Shown: one piece after another, positions 8,625 to 17,861 of the stretch | How positions within the stretch are numbered: position 1 is the first letter of the stretch | Layout of the letters: every line of letters begins with the position of its first letter | Origin: Simiduia sp. 21SJ11W-1 | Lineage (GTDB): Bacteria > Pseudomonadota > Gammaproteobacteria > Pseudomonadales > Cellvibrionaceae | Assembly: GCF_024138675.1 (NCBI RefSeq) | Contig: NZ_CP090959.1 | Span: 372,001-436,000 of the forward strand | Direction of reading: 5' to 3' | Length of the DNA: 64,000 bases | The notes under the pieces: generated by a model | Databases searched by the model: none | Told to the model about the DNA's origin: nothing | The model's input: only the letters and a program-made list of their open reading frames with translations | Program-made: the position numbers and the translations under genes

Positions 8625-10772
8625 TTACATTTCTTTGGTCAGGCGGATACCGAACTCGCTGGCATCGTTGCTGAGCATCACCAACACATAGTCGCCGGTG
8701 TTCAGGCGGGCGTTGTCGTAGCGCTCATCGGTAATGTTGCGGCCGTACAGGCTCGCAGACCAGTTGCCATCGTGATTGCGGTAGGTGATGTCCATGTTGA
8801 TTAACGCACGGCTATCCATTTTGGTTAAACGGCCCGGGTCTTTGCTGGGCTCGCCGTACATTTCGCTGCGGTAAGACCAGTCGGCACGGAAGCTCAGCTC
8901 GCCCGAATCCAGGCCCAGGGTGTACTCGGGGCTGATGGAGGCGGTGAGTTCCGGCGTTAAGGGCGCGGCCGCATCGTCGTCATCTACGTCGGCATCTATG
9001 TAGCCCAAGGTGGTGTGCAGCATGAAGCTGTCGGTAATGGCGAGGCTGCTTTCCCACTCGATACCGCGTGATACCTGGTCTACCAACAGGTTGCGGGTTT
9101 CAAAGCCGCCGCCGCTGGTGGTGCTCACCTGGTAGGGCAAATCCGAGTAAATGGTGTTAAACAGCGCCAGGCTCATTTTGAGGTTGTCCAGCGGCGTGCC
9201 CTTGATACCCACTTCATAGTTCATGGCCGTGACGTTGTCGTTGGCCTCAAAGCAGTTGGGGCGCGCGAGCTCGCCGGTGCCGAAATTGAAGCTGCCAACC
9301 AGGCAGTAAGGGCGCGCGGGGTATTGGCCGGAGGTGTAGCCGTTTTGAATGGTGGCGTAACCGCTCAGGTTTTGTGTTACGTCGAAATTGGCGGCCAGCT
9401 CCCAGCTGATTTCATCCCAGTCGCGTGTATTACGCTCTTCAATGGTTTCAAACAAAATGGTGTGTGCGCTTTTTTCATCTTGCGTATAGCGCAGGCCACC
9501 GGAAAGGCGCAGGCCATCGTTTACGTGATAACCCAGGTTGCCGTAAATGGCAGTGCTTTCCAGATCTTGTGCCAGGTAAAAGTCGCTCGGGGCGCCACCG
9601 TTGAATACGGTGTCGTCCTGGAAGTTGTGACCTTGCTCTTCAAAATAGTAGAGGCCGGTTACGAAATCCCACGCGCCCATTTCACCGTCTAGCTGGAATT
9701 CCACCGAGCGTTGGTCGGCTTCACCTTCTTCTGGGAACGACAGGAAATCCGCTTCAATGCTGTCGTCGTCCAGGCCCGAGGTGTACTCCGAGTGGCGATC
9801 GCTGTAGAGCACCTTGGCGTGCAGGCTGTCTGAAATATCGTAATCGAGGGTGAGTGAGTAACCGGCGGCCTTGTTGGTAACTTCGGTTTGATTCAGCTGG
9901 CCGGTGGCGTTGTCGTATGGATCGTTTGCGCGATCGCTGTTGCGATAGCCCGCTTGGTATACGGCCCCATTGGGCAGCTCGTCAATCAGCGTGGTGTAGG
10001 GGCGCAGGCCGTTCTTGCCGTCATTGGCGTCGGCTGCAAAGGTTACTGTGAGAGCATCGGTGGGCGTCCAGCGCGCGGCAACGCGGCCAGAAAAATCTTG
10101 CAGCTCGCCCACGTCCATATCGGCCTGAGGCAGGTTGGTGAACTCGCCAATGCCATCGCGGCTTTGGTAGGCCAGGCTACCGGATACCGCCAGGGTGTCG
10201 GTGAGCGGGGCGCTTGCGTAGATGTCGCCGTTCAGGCGTCCGCGGGTACCGAACTCGGTGCCCAGGTGCAGCTCGGGCTCTTCGGCCGGGCCACGGGTAA
10301 TGATGTTAATGGCACCGCCAATGGAGTTGCGCCCGTAGAGTGTGCCCTGTGGGCCACGCAGTACTTCTACGCGCTCGATGTTAGACAAGCTCCAGTTTTG
10401 CCCCACCTGCCGGCCGAGGTATACGCCATCTACATACACGCCTACGCCCGGATCTGTGGTGATCAGGTGATCTTGTAAGCCGATGCCGCGAATAAAGGCG
10501 TTGTTCGATGAGGTGTGGCCCGCCGAGAAACCCGTGATGTTGAGGTTGGGCACAAATTTGCCGATATCGGTGAGGTCACTGATACCCTGCTTTTCCATGG
10601 TGTCGCTGGTGAAGGCGCTGATAGCTACAGGCACATCGTAGATGCTTTGCTCGCGCTTTTGCGCGGTAACCACAACTTCTTCGAAATAGCTGTTGCTTTC
10701 GTCTGTTTGTGCCCAGCTCATGCCTGAGGCCAGGGCCAGTGCAATACCGGCGACCAGGGGTTTGGTGTGCAT
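8625..10772 (-). CDS. TonB-dependent outer-membrane receptor
   Basis: Outer-membrane importer of 715 aa. Signal peptide (MHTKPLVAGIALALASGMSWAQ), TonB-box-like EEVVVTAQKREQ, plug motifs (FIRGIGLQDH, VEVLRGPQGTLYGRNSIGG) and a 22-stranded-barrel-type C-terminus (GRNITDERYDN, then FGIRLTKEM) are visible. A start three codons upstream (10781) is possible, but the AGAGG ribosome site abuts that ATG and is well spaced (9 nt) from the ATG at 10772. The promoter region contains a 16-bp perfect palindrome (10845-10860). The ligand is unknown; neighbours suggest nucleic-acid components. Confidence 0.93.
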   Translation of the reverse strand: MHTKPLVAGIALALASGMSWAQTDESNSYFEEVVVTAQKREQSIYDVPVAISAFTSDTMEKQGISDLTDIGKFVPNLNITGFSAGHTSSNNAFIRGIGLQDHLITTDPGVGVYVDGVYLGRQVGQNWSLSNIERVEVLRGPQGTLYGRNSIGGAINIITRGPAEEPELHLGTEFGTRGRLNGDIYASAPLTDTLAVSGSLAYQSRDGIGEFTNLPQADMDVGELQDFSGRVAARWTPTDALTVTFAADANDGKNGLRPYTTLIDELPNGAVYQAGYRNSDRANDPYDNATGQLNQTEVTNKAAGYSLTLDYDISDSLHAKVLYSDRHSEYTSGLDDDSIEADFLSFPEEGEADQRSVEFQLDGEMGAWDFVTGLYYFEEQGHNFQDDTVFNGGAPSDFYLAQDLESTAIYGNLGYHVNDGLRLSGGLRYTQDEKSAHTILFETIEERNTRDWDEISWELAANFDVTQNLSGYATIQNGYTSGQYPARPYCLVGSFNFGTGELARPNCFEANDNVTAMNYEVGIKGTPLDNLKMSLALFNTIYSDLPYQVSTTSGGGFETRNLLVDQVSRGIEWESSLAITDSFMLHTTLGYIDADVDDDDAAAPLTPELTASISPEYTLGLDSGELSFRADWSYRSEMYGEPSKDPGRLTKMDSRALINMDITYRNHDGNWSASLYGRNITDERYDNARLNTGDYVLVMLSNDASEFGIRLTKEM

Positions 10773-10844
10773 CTCTGTCATCCTCTTTGGAGTTATATTT
10801 TAACTTTTGGGTGCTCGGGTGGGTGTAGCGTTTGCGAGGGCTGC

Positions 10845-10860
10845 TGGCACTTAAGTGCCA
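10845..10860. promoter_or_regulatory. 16-bp perfect palindrome upstream of TBDR
   Basis: TGGCACTTAAGTGCCA, 73 bp upstream of the receptor start on the minus strand. Length, symmetry and position fit a dimeric repressor operator. The regulator is unknown. The central ACTTAAGT also occurs at 28519-28526 in the puuE/nuclease divergent region. Confidence 0.45.
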
Positions 10861-10950
10861 AAACATGTCCGGTTGGTTAAGTTATTGGCCGGCCCCTGGG
10901 CTGTCAAGCATATTGTGGCCCAGGGGAGATCCAGCGAGCCCCTGTGCAGT

Positions 10951-10974
10951 AAGGCCCACTCGGGAGTGGGCCTT
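10951..10974. terminator. Hairpin after the phosphoribosyltransferase gene
   Basis: AAGGCCCACTC-GG-GAGTGGGCCTT, an 11-bp perfect stem starting 20 bp beyond the minus-strand stop codon. It has no long T-run on either side, so termination strength is uncertain. Confidence 0.55.
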
Positions 10975-10993
10975 ACAGCGCATTATTTACCGT

Positions 10994-11575
10994 TTAGCGT
11001 TGTGCACGCTTTTCCATAAGTGCCAGCAGCTGGTCTTTCACATGGCCAAGCTCCGGCTTGTGCTCGCGAATTTCTTCCAGGGTGAGGCCGTGCAGTTCGT
11101 GTGGGAACACCAGCCACTGATCGGTTTTGTGGATGTAGAAATCCGGGTCTTGATCTGTCTGGTTATTGCCGGGCTTGAAGTAGGGCGTGGCCACTTTGAT
11201 GTCGGGCGTGTTTTTACGGCACATGGCCTTCAAATCTTTAATGGCCTGCTGCACGCTAAGTCCGGAATCGTACACATCGTCTACAAACAGCACCGAGTCT
11301 TCCGCGTTGACGTTTTGCACCAGGTAGTTGAGCCCGTGCACAACCACCGTGCGGCTGCGCTCGCCAATACCCGTATAAGACGAGGTGCGAATGGCTATGT
11401 GGTCTGTTTTTACATCCAGCACATCCAGCACTTCCTGCACGGCAATGCCCACGGGTGCACCGCCACGCCATATACCCACAATGTAATTGGGGCGGTAGCC
11501 GCTTTCATAAATTTGCAAACCCAGCTGCAGTGAATCCACCAACAATTGTTGGGCGCTGATATAGGTTTTTTCCAT
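10994..11575 (-). CDS. Purine-type phosphoribosyltransferase
   Basis: Type I phosphoribosyltransferase of 193 aa. It probably transfers phosphoribose from PRPP to hypoxanthine, guanine or xanthine in the cytoplasm. The PRPP-binding loop is VLFVDDVYDSGLS; the early PPi-loop-like segment is IVGIWRGGAPVG, and TSSYTGIGERSRTV resembles the flexible loop. The exact base is not predictable from these motifs. It is a single gene between two TBDRs. Salvage of bases released by nucleases or phosphorylases fits the surrounding nucleoside-catabolism genes. The start ATG follows a GAAGCC stretch with only a modest ribosome site. Confidence 0.85.
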   Translation of the reverse strand: MEKTYISAQQLLVDSLQLGLQIYESGYRPNYIVGIWRGGAPVGIAVQEVLDVLDVKTDHIAIRTSSYTGIGERSRTVVVHGLNYLVQNVNAEDSVLFVDDVYDSGLSVQQAIKDLKAMCRKNTPDIKVATPYFKPGNNQTDQDPDFYIHKTDQWLVFPHELHGLTLEEIREHKPELGHVKDQLLALMEKRAQR

Positions 11576-11614
11576 GAAGGCTTCCCCGAGAAAAAAGCGG
11601 CGAATTTACACCAG

Positions 11615-11635
11615 TGCGGTTAAAAATCAACCGCA
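11615..11635. other. Hairpin in the 5' leader of the phosphoribosyltransferase
   Basis: Perfect 7-bp inverted repeat TGCGGTT / AACCGCA with a 7-nt loop, about 40 bp upstream of the minus-strand start. It could be an operator or leader structure. Confidence 0.3.
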
Positions 11636-11796
11636 TGGCCAGAATTAGCGCTAAGTCTGCGCTAGCCACCGGCCGGGCGCAATAAATCTTAGCTTAAATC
11701 CCGCTTAATTAAAGAAACATTTCCCGATCAAACCTGTTGCGCGCCCTAGCTTGCCAAAACCTGACCATACCGTTGGGTTAGTTTGGGGCAGAGGTG

Positions 11797-11882
11797 CACT
11801 TTGGCAGTGCATGGCATCCGAGGCGCTGCCCGTCGCTTCATACGCACGTGTGGCGCGGGCGGCGTAGGTTGCTGCCAAAGTG
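11797..11882. repeat. Long-range 11-bp inverted repeat
   Basis: Arms CACTTTGGCAG and CTGCCAAAGTG are exact reverse complements separated by 64 bp, about 360 bp upstream of the Oar-like receptor start. They could be paired operator half-sites or the base of an RNA stem. Confidence 0.35.
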
Positions 11883-12240
11883 TGAGCAATGCGATTAAGT
11901 TATTGTTTTAATTAGTATTTAATAGTTTTTATGGCGTGGTTTGTTGGTCATAAAAAGTTCAAATTTAAGCCGAAAGCCTTAATTTCATTGCAATTTATAT
12001 TGGTAACATAGCTGCGTCACACGTCTGTCATATGGCGTGCCGACAATCACGCAACATTTAGCTTTGACTATTTGGTCAGCAATGCTTGCCCTTGTGGTAA
12101 ATGCAGAATGAGAGCTGTAGCGGTGTTTCACCGAGTGTTGGTGAAGGCCTGGCAGGGCTGGCCATAACAATAAATAAACAGATGCTGCGCAAAGCGGCCT
12201 GGAATCCAAAACCCAAGCATAGGAATGAGGGTGAACAACC

Positions 12241-15200
12241 ATGAATGTTAAGAACTTATCTCGCAAGCCGTTGGCGCTTAGCGTGCTTTTGGCGTTGGGC
12301 GGCGCTGATGCCCTGGCTCAGGATACCTCCTCCGGTATTCGCGGCCTGGTTACCGGCCCCGATGGCAACCCCGCAGGCGCGACCCGTGTGATTATTGTGC
12401 ACGAGCCGTCAAACAACACCACCGAGGTGGTTACCAACAGCTCGGGCCGCTTTACAGCCAATGGCCTGCGCGTGGGTGGGCCTTACAAGATTGTTGTGGA
12501 TTCCGATGTTTACCAGGATGCCCAATACAAAGATATTTTCCTGAAGCTGGATGAGCCGCTGCGCTTCTCGGCCGCGCTGCAAGGCGGCACCATGGAAGAG
12601 ATGACGGTAACGGCCGAGCAATTTTTGCGTGAGGGTAACTCGGGTACTTCCAGCGTATTTGGCGCAGATACCATTGCCAAAACGGCCTCTATGGATCGCG
12701 ACATCAAAGATTTGGTGCGGCTGAACCCGCTTGCGGTGGTGCACCCGGGTGCAGATAACGAACTGTCTGTTGCGGGTATGAACCCACGCTTTAACAGCCT
12801 GACTGTTGACGGCATCAGCCAGAACGACGATTTTGGTTTGAACTACAACGGCTACCCAACCCGTCGCTCGCCAATTTCTACCCAGGCGCTTGAGGCGATT
12901 TCACTGGATACCACGCCCTACAATGTGCGCGCGAGCGGATTCTCCGGTGCGCAAATTAACGCGGTTACCAAATCCGGTGGCAACGAATTCCACGGCTCGG
13001 CCTTCTACGAAACCCGCGGCGACGAGCTGGGCGGCACTGCGCAACCCGATGGCCCGAAAGGCGATGAAGTGGATCTGGATTACGAGCGCACCAACTGGGG
13101 CCTCACCTTTAGTGGCCCCATTTTACAAGACACCCTCTTCTTCTTTACCAGTTACGAAAAGTACGAATCGCCCACAGCGCAAGAGTGGGGCCCCGATGGT
13201 GCGGGCCTTGCCAACAGCGTCAACCTGAGTGAGGCGGGCTATAACGAGGTGCGCAGCGCCATTAACAGCCGCTACGGTTTGGATGTGGGCGACTGGCGTG
13301 CAAGCCCGAACGAAGAAGACGAAAAGTTTTTGGGTAAGCTGGATTGGAACATCAGCGACGATCAGCGCGTGTCGTTAACTTACCAATACACCGAGGGTAA
13401 CTCGCTGGAGTTCAGCGACTCGCGGTCCAACCGTTTTTACAGTGCCGGTGGTGCTTACAACAAAACGGAAACCCTGAAAAACTGGGCAGGCCAGTGGTAC
13501 TCAAGCTGGTCAGACAATTTTTCTTCCGAGCTGAGTGTGAACTACAAAGATGTCGTGACCGAGCAGGTGTCGCTAAACGATGGCATGCCCGCTATTGTTG
13601 TTTTTCATGAAAACACCGAAGTGCACTTGGGTTCAGACCCGAACCGCCACGGCAACGAGCTGGAAAATCAGCGCTTTGGCCTGGAGTGGGTGGGCGAATA
13701 CCTGATGGGTGATCACACCCTGTCGTTCGGTGCCAAGTACGACAAGATGGAAGCGTTTAACCTTTATGTGTACAACGCCAACGGCTCCTTCGAGTTTGAT
13801 AGCCTGGCAGACCTGAACGCGGGTAATGCGGCAGTGTCTTACGACAACGCCTACACCAACGTAAAAGAAGATGCCGGCGCCAACCTGAGCATGGTAACTA
13901 CCAGCCTGTTCGTGCAAGACACTTGGGCTATGACCCACAACTTCGAGCTGACCTACGGCTTGCGCTACGAGAAGATCACCGCCAATGAGGCGCCCAACTA
14001 CAACAGCAACTTTGAAGCCAACTACGGGTTTTCAAACCAGGAAAATCTGGACGGCAAATCAATTTTGTTACCACGCTTGGGCTTCACCTGGGATATTCAA
14101 GACGATTTGCGCTTGAAAGGTGGCGTTGGTCGCTTCTCTGGCGGCCAGCCCAATGTATGGCTGGCCAACTCCTGGAGCAACGACGGTGTAACTTATGTAA
14201 GCGCCGGTGAGAACGACTACACGGGCCTCACCTCGCTCACTATTCCCGCCGACATGCTGCTCGATGAAACCGATCGTGGCGACGGTTCTACCAACGTGAT
14301 AGACCCACGCTTTGACCTGCCTTCCGATTGGCGCGCGGGCCTTGATGTGTCTTACGTGTTGCCCTACGAGGTAGACCTGAACGCTAGCTACACCTACATC
14401 AAGCAAGACAACCCCGTGATGTGGTTCGACCTGGCCCGTGAAGAAATTGGCACCACTGTGGATGGCGGCCGCAAGATTTACCAGCCCACCCGTGGTGATA
14501 ACTACGACCTGGTGCTAACCAATTCCGACAAAAACGGTAACAGCCAGATTTTCTCAACCAGCTTGTTCAAGCAGTGGGATAACGGCCTGTCTTCAAGCTT
14601 CTCTTACACCCATCAAGACATTGATGAAGGCACCTACGGTGGCAGCTCAACGGCGCACTCGAACTTCCGCTACGCCCCCGGCATTAACCGCAACGAAGTG
14701 TACATGGGCCGCGGTAACTACGAAGTTGAGCACCGCTTTGTATTGAGCCTGAATTACGACACCGAGTTTGTAGAGGGCTACCGCTCTACTTTTAACCTCT
14801 ACATGCAGCGCATGTCTGGCAAGCCGTTCAGCTATGCATTGGGTGCGTTCCGCGATGGCGACCTGGGTGATCAATCCAAGTTCAACAGTGCAAACAACTA
14901 CCTGCCCTATGTGCCCACCGGTGCTGATGATCCGGCCATGGCCTATGGCGACGGTACTGGCAGCGCGCTCACCTACGATGAAATCATGGAAATTTTCAAC
15001 GCCGCAGGTTTGGGTAAATACGCAGGCGGCTATGTGCCTAAGAATGTGGGCACCCAACCCTGGCAAACCCAGATGGACCTGAAGTTCACCCAGGAAATTC
15101 CTGGCTTTATGGAAGGCCACCGCGGTGTGATTGAACTCACCATGAACAACGTGTTGGATTTCCTGAACGACACCGGCATTTACGAAAACGACATGGGCCG

Positions 15201-15369
15201 CATTCGCTACAAGCGTTTCAACGATCGCGCAATTGTTGATTACGATGTAATCAACGGCCAGTACGTTTACCGTGAAGCCTTTGGTGGCACCGACCTTCGC
15301 AACTGGGATACCTACGATGCTGAAGCCTCCACCTGGGCGCTGAAAGTTGGCGTGCGCTACGAGTTTTAA
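12241..15369 (+). CDS. Oar-like TonB-dependent receptor with N-terminal carboxypeptidase-regulatory domain
   Basis: Outer-membrane protein of 1042 aa. It has a signal peptide (ALSVLLALGGADALAQ), then an Ig-like carboxypeptidase-regulatory domain about residues 32-115 (GIRGLVTGPDGNPAGATRV), a TonB-box-like EMTVTAEQF, a plug with INAVTKSGGNEFHGSAFYE typical of Oar/OmpA-related receptors, and a long barrel ending ALKVGVRYEF. Oar proteins are TonB-linked and associated with large or proteinaceous substrates and protein export in several phyla. The next gene encodes secreted endonuclease I, so a link to nuclease traffic or product uptake is possible but unproven. A strong terminator follows. Confidence 0.92.
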   Translation: MNVKNLSRKPLALSVLLALGGADALAQDTSSGIRGLVTGPDGNPAGATRVIIVHEPSNNTTEVVTNSSGRFTANGLRVGGPYKIVVDSDVYQDAQYKDIFLKLDEPLRFSAALQGGTMEEMTVTAEQFLREGNSGTSSVFGADTIAKTASMDRDIKDLVRLNPLAVVHPGADNELSVAGMNPRFNSLTVDGISQNDDFGLNYNGYPTRRSPISTQALEAISLDTTPYNVRASGFSGAQINAVTKSGGNEFHGSAFYETRGDELGGTAQPDGPKGDEVDLDYERTNWGLTFSGPILQDTLFFFTSYEKYESPTAQEWGPDGAGLANSVNLSEAGYNEVRSAINSRYGLDVGDWRASPNEEDEKFLGKLDWNISDDQRVSLTYQYTEGNSLEFSDSRSNRFYSAGGAYNKTETLKNWAGQWYSSWSDNFSSELSVNYKDVVTEQVSLNDGMPAIVVFHENTEVHLGSDPNRHGNELENQRFGLEWVGEYLMGDHTLSFGAKYDKMEAFNLYVYNANGSFEFDSLADLNAGNAAVSYDNAYTNVKEDAGANLSMVTTSLFVQDTWAMTHNFELTYGLRYEKITANEAPNYNSNFEANYGFSNQENLDGKSILLPRLGFTWDIQDDLRLKGGVGRFSGGQPNVWLANSWSNDGVTYVSAGENDYTGLTSLTIPADMLLDETDRGDGSTNVIDPRFDLPSDWRAGLDVSYVLPYEVDLNASYTYIKQDNPVMWFDLAREEIGTTVDGGRKIYQPTRGDNYDLVLTNSDKNGNSQIFSTSLFKQWDNGLSSSFSYTHQDIDEGTYGGSSTAHSNFRYAPGINRNEVYMGRGNYEVEHRFVLSLNYDTEFVEGYRSTFNLYMQRMSGKPFSYALGAFRDGDLGDQSKFNSANNYLPYVPTGADDPAMAYGDGTGSALTYDEIMEIFNAAGLGKYAGGYVPKNVGTQPWQTQMDLKFTQEIPGFMEGHRGVIELTMNNVLDFLNDTGIYENDMGRIRYKRFNDRAIVDYDVINGQYVYREAFGGTDLRNWDTYDAEASTWALKVGVRYEF

Positions 15370-15390
15370 TCGCGTGTGCTAGATCCTCAC

Positions 15391-15419
15391 AACCCCGGCC
15401 CTGTGCCGGGGTTTTTTTT
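15391..15419 (+). terminator. Intrinsic terminator after Oar-like receptor
   Basis: AACCCCGGC-CCTGT-GCCGGGGTT followed by seven T residues, 21 bp after the stop codon. Confidence 0.95.
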
Positions 15420-15618
15420 AGGTAAAAATTGGCGCTTTGTCATTGTGTTGACGTTTTAGCAGCTTACGTTAATGGATGACCGCCAAGAAGGCTGTGAAAG
15501 TCGCGCGGTTTGGCCTGTTGAACCGCCGCCGGGTTTTCAGTGGTGCTATGGCGCTCGCGCGTGTGAACGCAATTGCAGGCGTGCTGCGCCCAACGTTCAA
15601 TTTGCAAAGGTAATTACA

Positions 15619-16917
15619 ATGAAAAGATTACGCTTGTTGAAATGTGTATTCATTGCGGGGTTGCTTGGCGTGCCTGTGGCTAGCTTGGCAAACGTGATTA
15701 ATGGTGACTTTGAAACCTGGAGTGGGTCTTCACCGGATGGCTGGACAACCATCGACAGTGGTATCAGCGTGACTAAATCCACTGCCGTTGTGCATAGCGG
15801 TTCTGCGGCGGCTGCGGTAAATGTCACCACCGGTTCGCAATCTTCAACAGATTTTAGGCAGTCGGTGAGTGTGAGCGCCGGGGAGACATACGATTTTTCT
15901 GTGTGGGTACAACATACTGAAGGCCGTGTTAAAGCGCGATTGTATGTAGATGGCTACCAAGGCTATTCAGACAACGGGTTAATAAATCAGTGGCAGCAAC
16001 TGAGTCACAGTTACACCGCAACTTTTACGGGCACCATTGAGGTGGGGCTCAGGTTTTATGATCAATCGGGATTTGATGGCGCAGAAGTTGTCTACCTGGA
16101 CGACTACACACCCAGTGCAGGTTCAGGAGGTGGCGCAGGAGGTGATGTAGACGGCTACTATAATGCCGCCCAGGGCCTCAGTGGTTATGCCTTAAAAACC
16201 GCACTGCACAATATTATTAAAGATCACAATGTGCAGGGTTACAGCGCCCTTTGGGGCTTTTATGCCGCCCATGAAGTGGATAATTACTACGAGCAAGATG
16301 GCAGCATTCTGGATATTTACTCTGAAAATCCCTCGGCTCCTGAGGCCTACACCTATACCGCAGTGGCTGATCAATGTGGCAGCTATTCCGCCGAAGGCCA
16401 TTGTTACAATCGCGAGCACAGTTTTCCGCGCTCCTGGTTTGGTGGCGCAATCGAGCCAATGAATTCCGATGTGCACCACATATTCGCAACCGACGGCTAT
16501 GTAAACGCCCTGCGCGGCAGCTACCCCTTTGGTGAGGTGGCGAGTGTGATAGCAGCCACCAGCAATGGCAGCCGTTTAGGTGATGGGCAGTTAAGCCAAG
16601 GCTACACGGGGGTGGTGTTTGAGCCCATAGATGAATTTAAAGGCGATGTGGCCCGTGCGTATTTTTACATGGCAACCCGCTATGAAAATGTGATTGGCGC
16701 CTGGGCATCCAACAGCAGCTATAGCGACGCCGTGCTTGATGGGAGCGGCCAAAAAGTATTTGAAACCTGGATGCTCTACCTGCTGATTGATTGGCACAAG
16801 GCCGACCCGGTAAGCCAAAAAGAGATTGATCGCAATAACGCGGCGCACGCCTACCAGGGTAATCGCAACCCGTTTATTGATCACCCCGAATACGTGCAGG
16901 CTATTTGGGGCCATTGA
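15619..16917 (+). CDS. Secreted endonuclease I (EndA/NucM family) with CBM4-like domain
   Basis: Secreted nonspecific nuclease of 432 aa. Signal peptide (CVFIAGLLGVPVASLA), a jelly-roll domain about residues 25-165 (VINGDFETWSGSSPDGW, a CBM4/9-like opening), a Gly-rich linker (SAGSGGGAGG), then the endonuclease I domain about 175-432. The metal/His signature appears in YNREHSFPRSWFGG and SDVHHIFATDG; the family asparagine is probably in GNRNPFIDHPEY. Upstream in-frame codons exist to 15472, but the ATG at 15619 directly precedes the signal peptide. It releases oligonucleotides from extracellular DNA or RNA, matching the catabolic genes nearby. Confidence 0.93.
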   Translation: MKRLRLLKCVFIAGLLGVPVASLANVINGDFETWSGSSPDGWTTIDSGISVTKSTAVVHSGSAAAAVNVTTGSQSSTDFRQSVSVSAGETYDFSVWVQHTEGRVKARLYVDGYQGYSDNGLINQWQQLSHSYTATFTGTIEVGLRFYDQSGFDGAEVVYLDDYTPSAGSGGGAGGDVDGYYNAAQGLSGYALKTALHNIIKDHNVQGYSALWGFYAAHEVDNYYEQDGSILDIYSENPSAPEAYTYTAVADQCGSYSAEGHCYNREHSFPRSWFGGAIEPMNSDVHHIFATDGYVNALRGSYPFGEVASVIAATSNGSRLGDGQLSQGYTGVVFEPIDEFKGDVARAYFYMATRYENVIGAWASNSSYSDAVLDGSGQKVFETWMLYLLIDWHKADPVSQKEIDRNNAAHAYQGNRNPFIDHPEYVQAIWGH

Positions 16918-16956
16918 CGCAAAGGCGCGCGGCGGTGCAGTGGTTCGCGCGTCGCG

Positions 16957-17646
16957 CTAGCGCTTTTTGGGCGGTGTTAAGCCGCAGCCTTTGAGGATCA
17001 TGTGGCTCAGGAAATCCGCAATTTGCTCCACCATGGCGGGCTCGTACTCGGCGCGATTCATGATGGTGAGCACCTGGGTGTCGAAATCTGCGTAGTGCTG
17101 GGTGGAAGACCAGATTAAAAAGATCAATTGCACCGGGTCTACCTTGTCCATGCGGCCTTGGCTAATCCAGCTTTCCATTACCTGCGCGCGGGCACGCACC
17201 CAGGTGCGCATGTCTGAGCGGAAGTAGTCTTTCAGGTGTGGTGCGCCCTGAATAACTTCCATGGCAAAGAGCTTGGAGGCCCGTGGGTGCGAATAAGAAA
17301 GCGCCACTTTCTTGCGCACAAAGGCATCCAAGGCCACGGCTGGGTCGTCTGCTTCGGTAATGGTGTCGAAGAAGTCGTTCCACATCGAGATGATGTTGTT
17401 GAGGATGGTAACGTACAGGTTCGATTTACTTTTAAAGTAGTAGTGCACATTGGCCTTGGGCAGGCCTGCGCGATCGGCAATGGCCTGAATGCTGGCGCCC
17501 CGGTAGCCGTGTTGTACAAATTCCTCTTCTGCGGCGCTCAGAATATTGGCGAGATTGTCTTCGCGAATCTTGCCGGCCTTGTATTTGCCAGTGGGCGTTT
17601 CCTTGGGGTCGAAATCCTGGCCGTTATCTATTACAGGTTTATTCAT
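16957..17646 (-). CDS. RutR-like TetR-family repressor
   Basis: Transcription factor of 229 aa. Residues about 30-75 form the TetR helix-turn-helix (GASIQAIADRAGLPKANVHYYF); the C-terminal half carries the RutR-like segments ASKLFAMEVIQGAPHL and DPVQLIFLIWSSTQHYADF, close to E. coli RutR as I remember it (RutR senses uracil and also touches purine genes). The frame continues upstream to a TTG at 17712, but the ATG at 17646 is preferred. It is divergent from xdhA, so it probably controls the purine catabolic operon through the palindrome at 17801-17824. The ligand here could be a pyrimidine or a purine intermediate. Confidence 0.9.
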   Translation of the reverse strand: MNKPVIDNGQDFDPKETPTGKYKAGKIREDNLANILSAAEEEFVQHGYRGASIQAIADRAGLPKANVHYYFKSKSNLYVTILNNIISMWNDFFDTITEADDPAVALDAFVRKKVALSYSHPRASKLFAMEVIQGAPHLKDYFRSDMRTWVRARAQVMESWISQGRMDKVDPVQLIFLIWSSTQHYADFDTQVLTIMNRAEYEPAMVEQIADFLSHMILKGCGLTPPKKR

Positions 17647-17800
17647 GCGCTTGTTCAGTGTGTTAGAGGAGGGCGGCCTATGCCGCAGGCACTTTATACC
17701 ATATTCGTTCAACGGGCGTGAGGTCAGGTATCCTGCGGGGGCTGCGGCCTGTGCTAGCGTTAGAGAGGGGAGTTCAATCGCATATTTTCAAATGTTGGCT

Positions 17801-17824
17801 ATTTAGACAGGTTTTTGTTTAAAT
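17801..17824. promoter_or_regulatory. Candidate RutR-like operator
   Basis: Imperfect palindrome ATTTAGACA-N6-TGTTTAAAT (8 of 9 arm positions pair), 38 bp before the xdhA start and between the divergent regulator and xdhA genes. It is not identical to the E. coli RutR box (TTGACCA-N2-TGGTCAA). Binding by the adjacent regulator is an inference. Confidence 0.4.
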
Positions 17825-17861
17825 GGCGCGATAACAAGAACCCAGGCACGGAGGATAGCCG

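Larger units (their letters stand above)
11576..12240. other. 665-bp intergenic region between divergent genes
   Basis: No gene supported. The region is AT-rich at 11890-12000, as expected for the promoter of the Oar-like receptor. It contains the hairpin at 11615-11635 and an 11-bp inverted repeat with arms CACTTTGGCAG (11797-11807) and CTGCCAAAGTG (11872-11882). A minus-strand frame over 11985-12266 has no convincing start signal or protein features. Confidence 0.6.

Noticed and set aside
8519-8690. Short plus-strand frame (MGQQCASFGF...) crossing the terminator at 8556-8582
   Set aside because: Runs through a strong minus-strand terminator into the TBDR 3' end; no ribosome site or homologue recognised.
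10832-11533. Plus-strand open frame of 233 codons over the phosphoribosyltransferase gene
   Set aside because: Antisense to a gene with an intact PRPP motif; its composition is typical of a shadow frame.
11985-12266. Minus-strand 93-codon frame in the Oar promoter region
   Set aside because: No ribosome site, signal peptide or motif, and it overlaps the receptor start.
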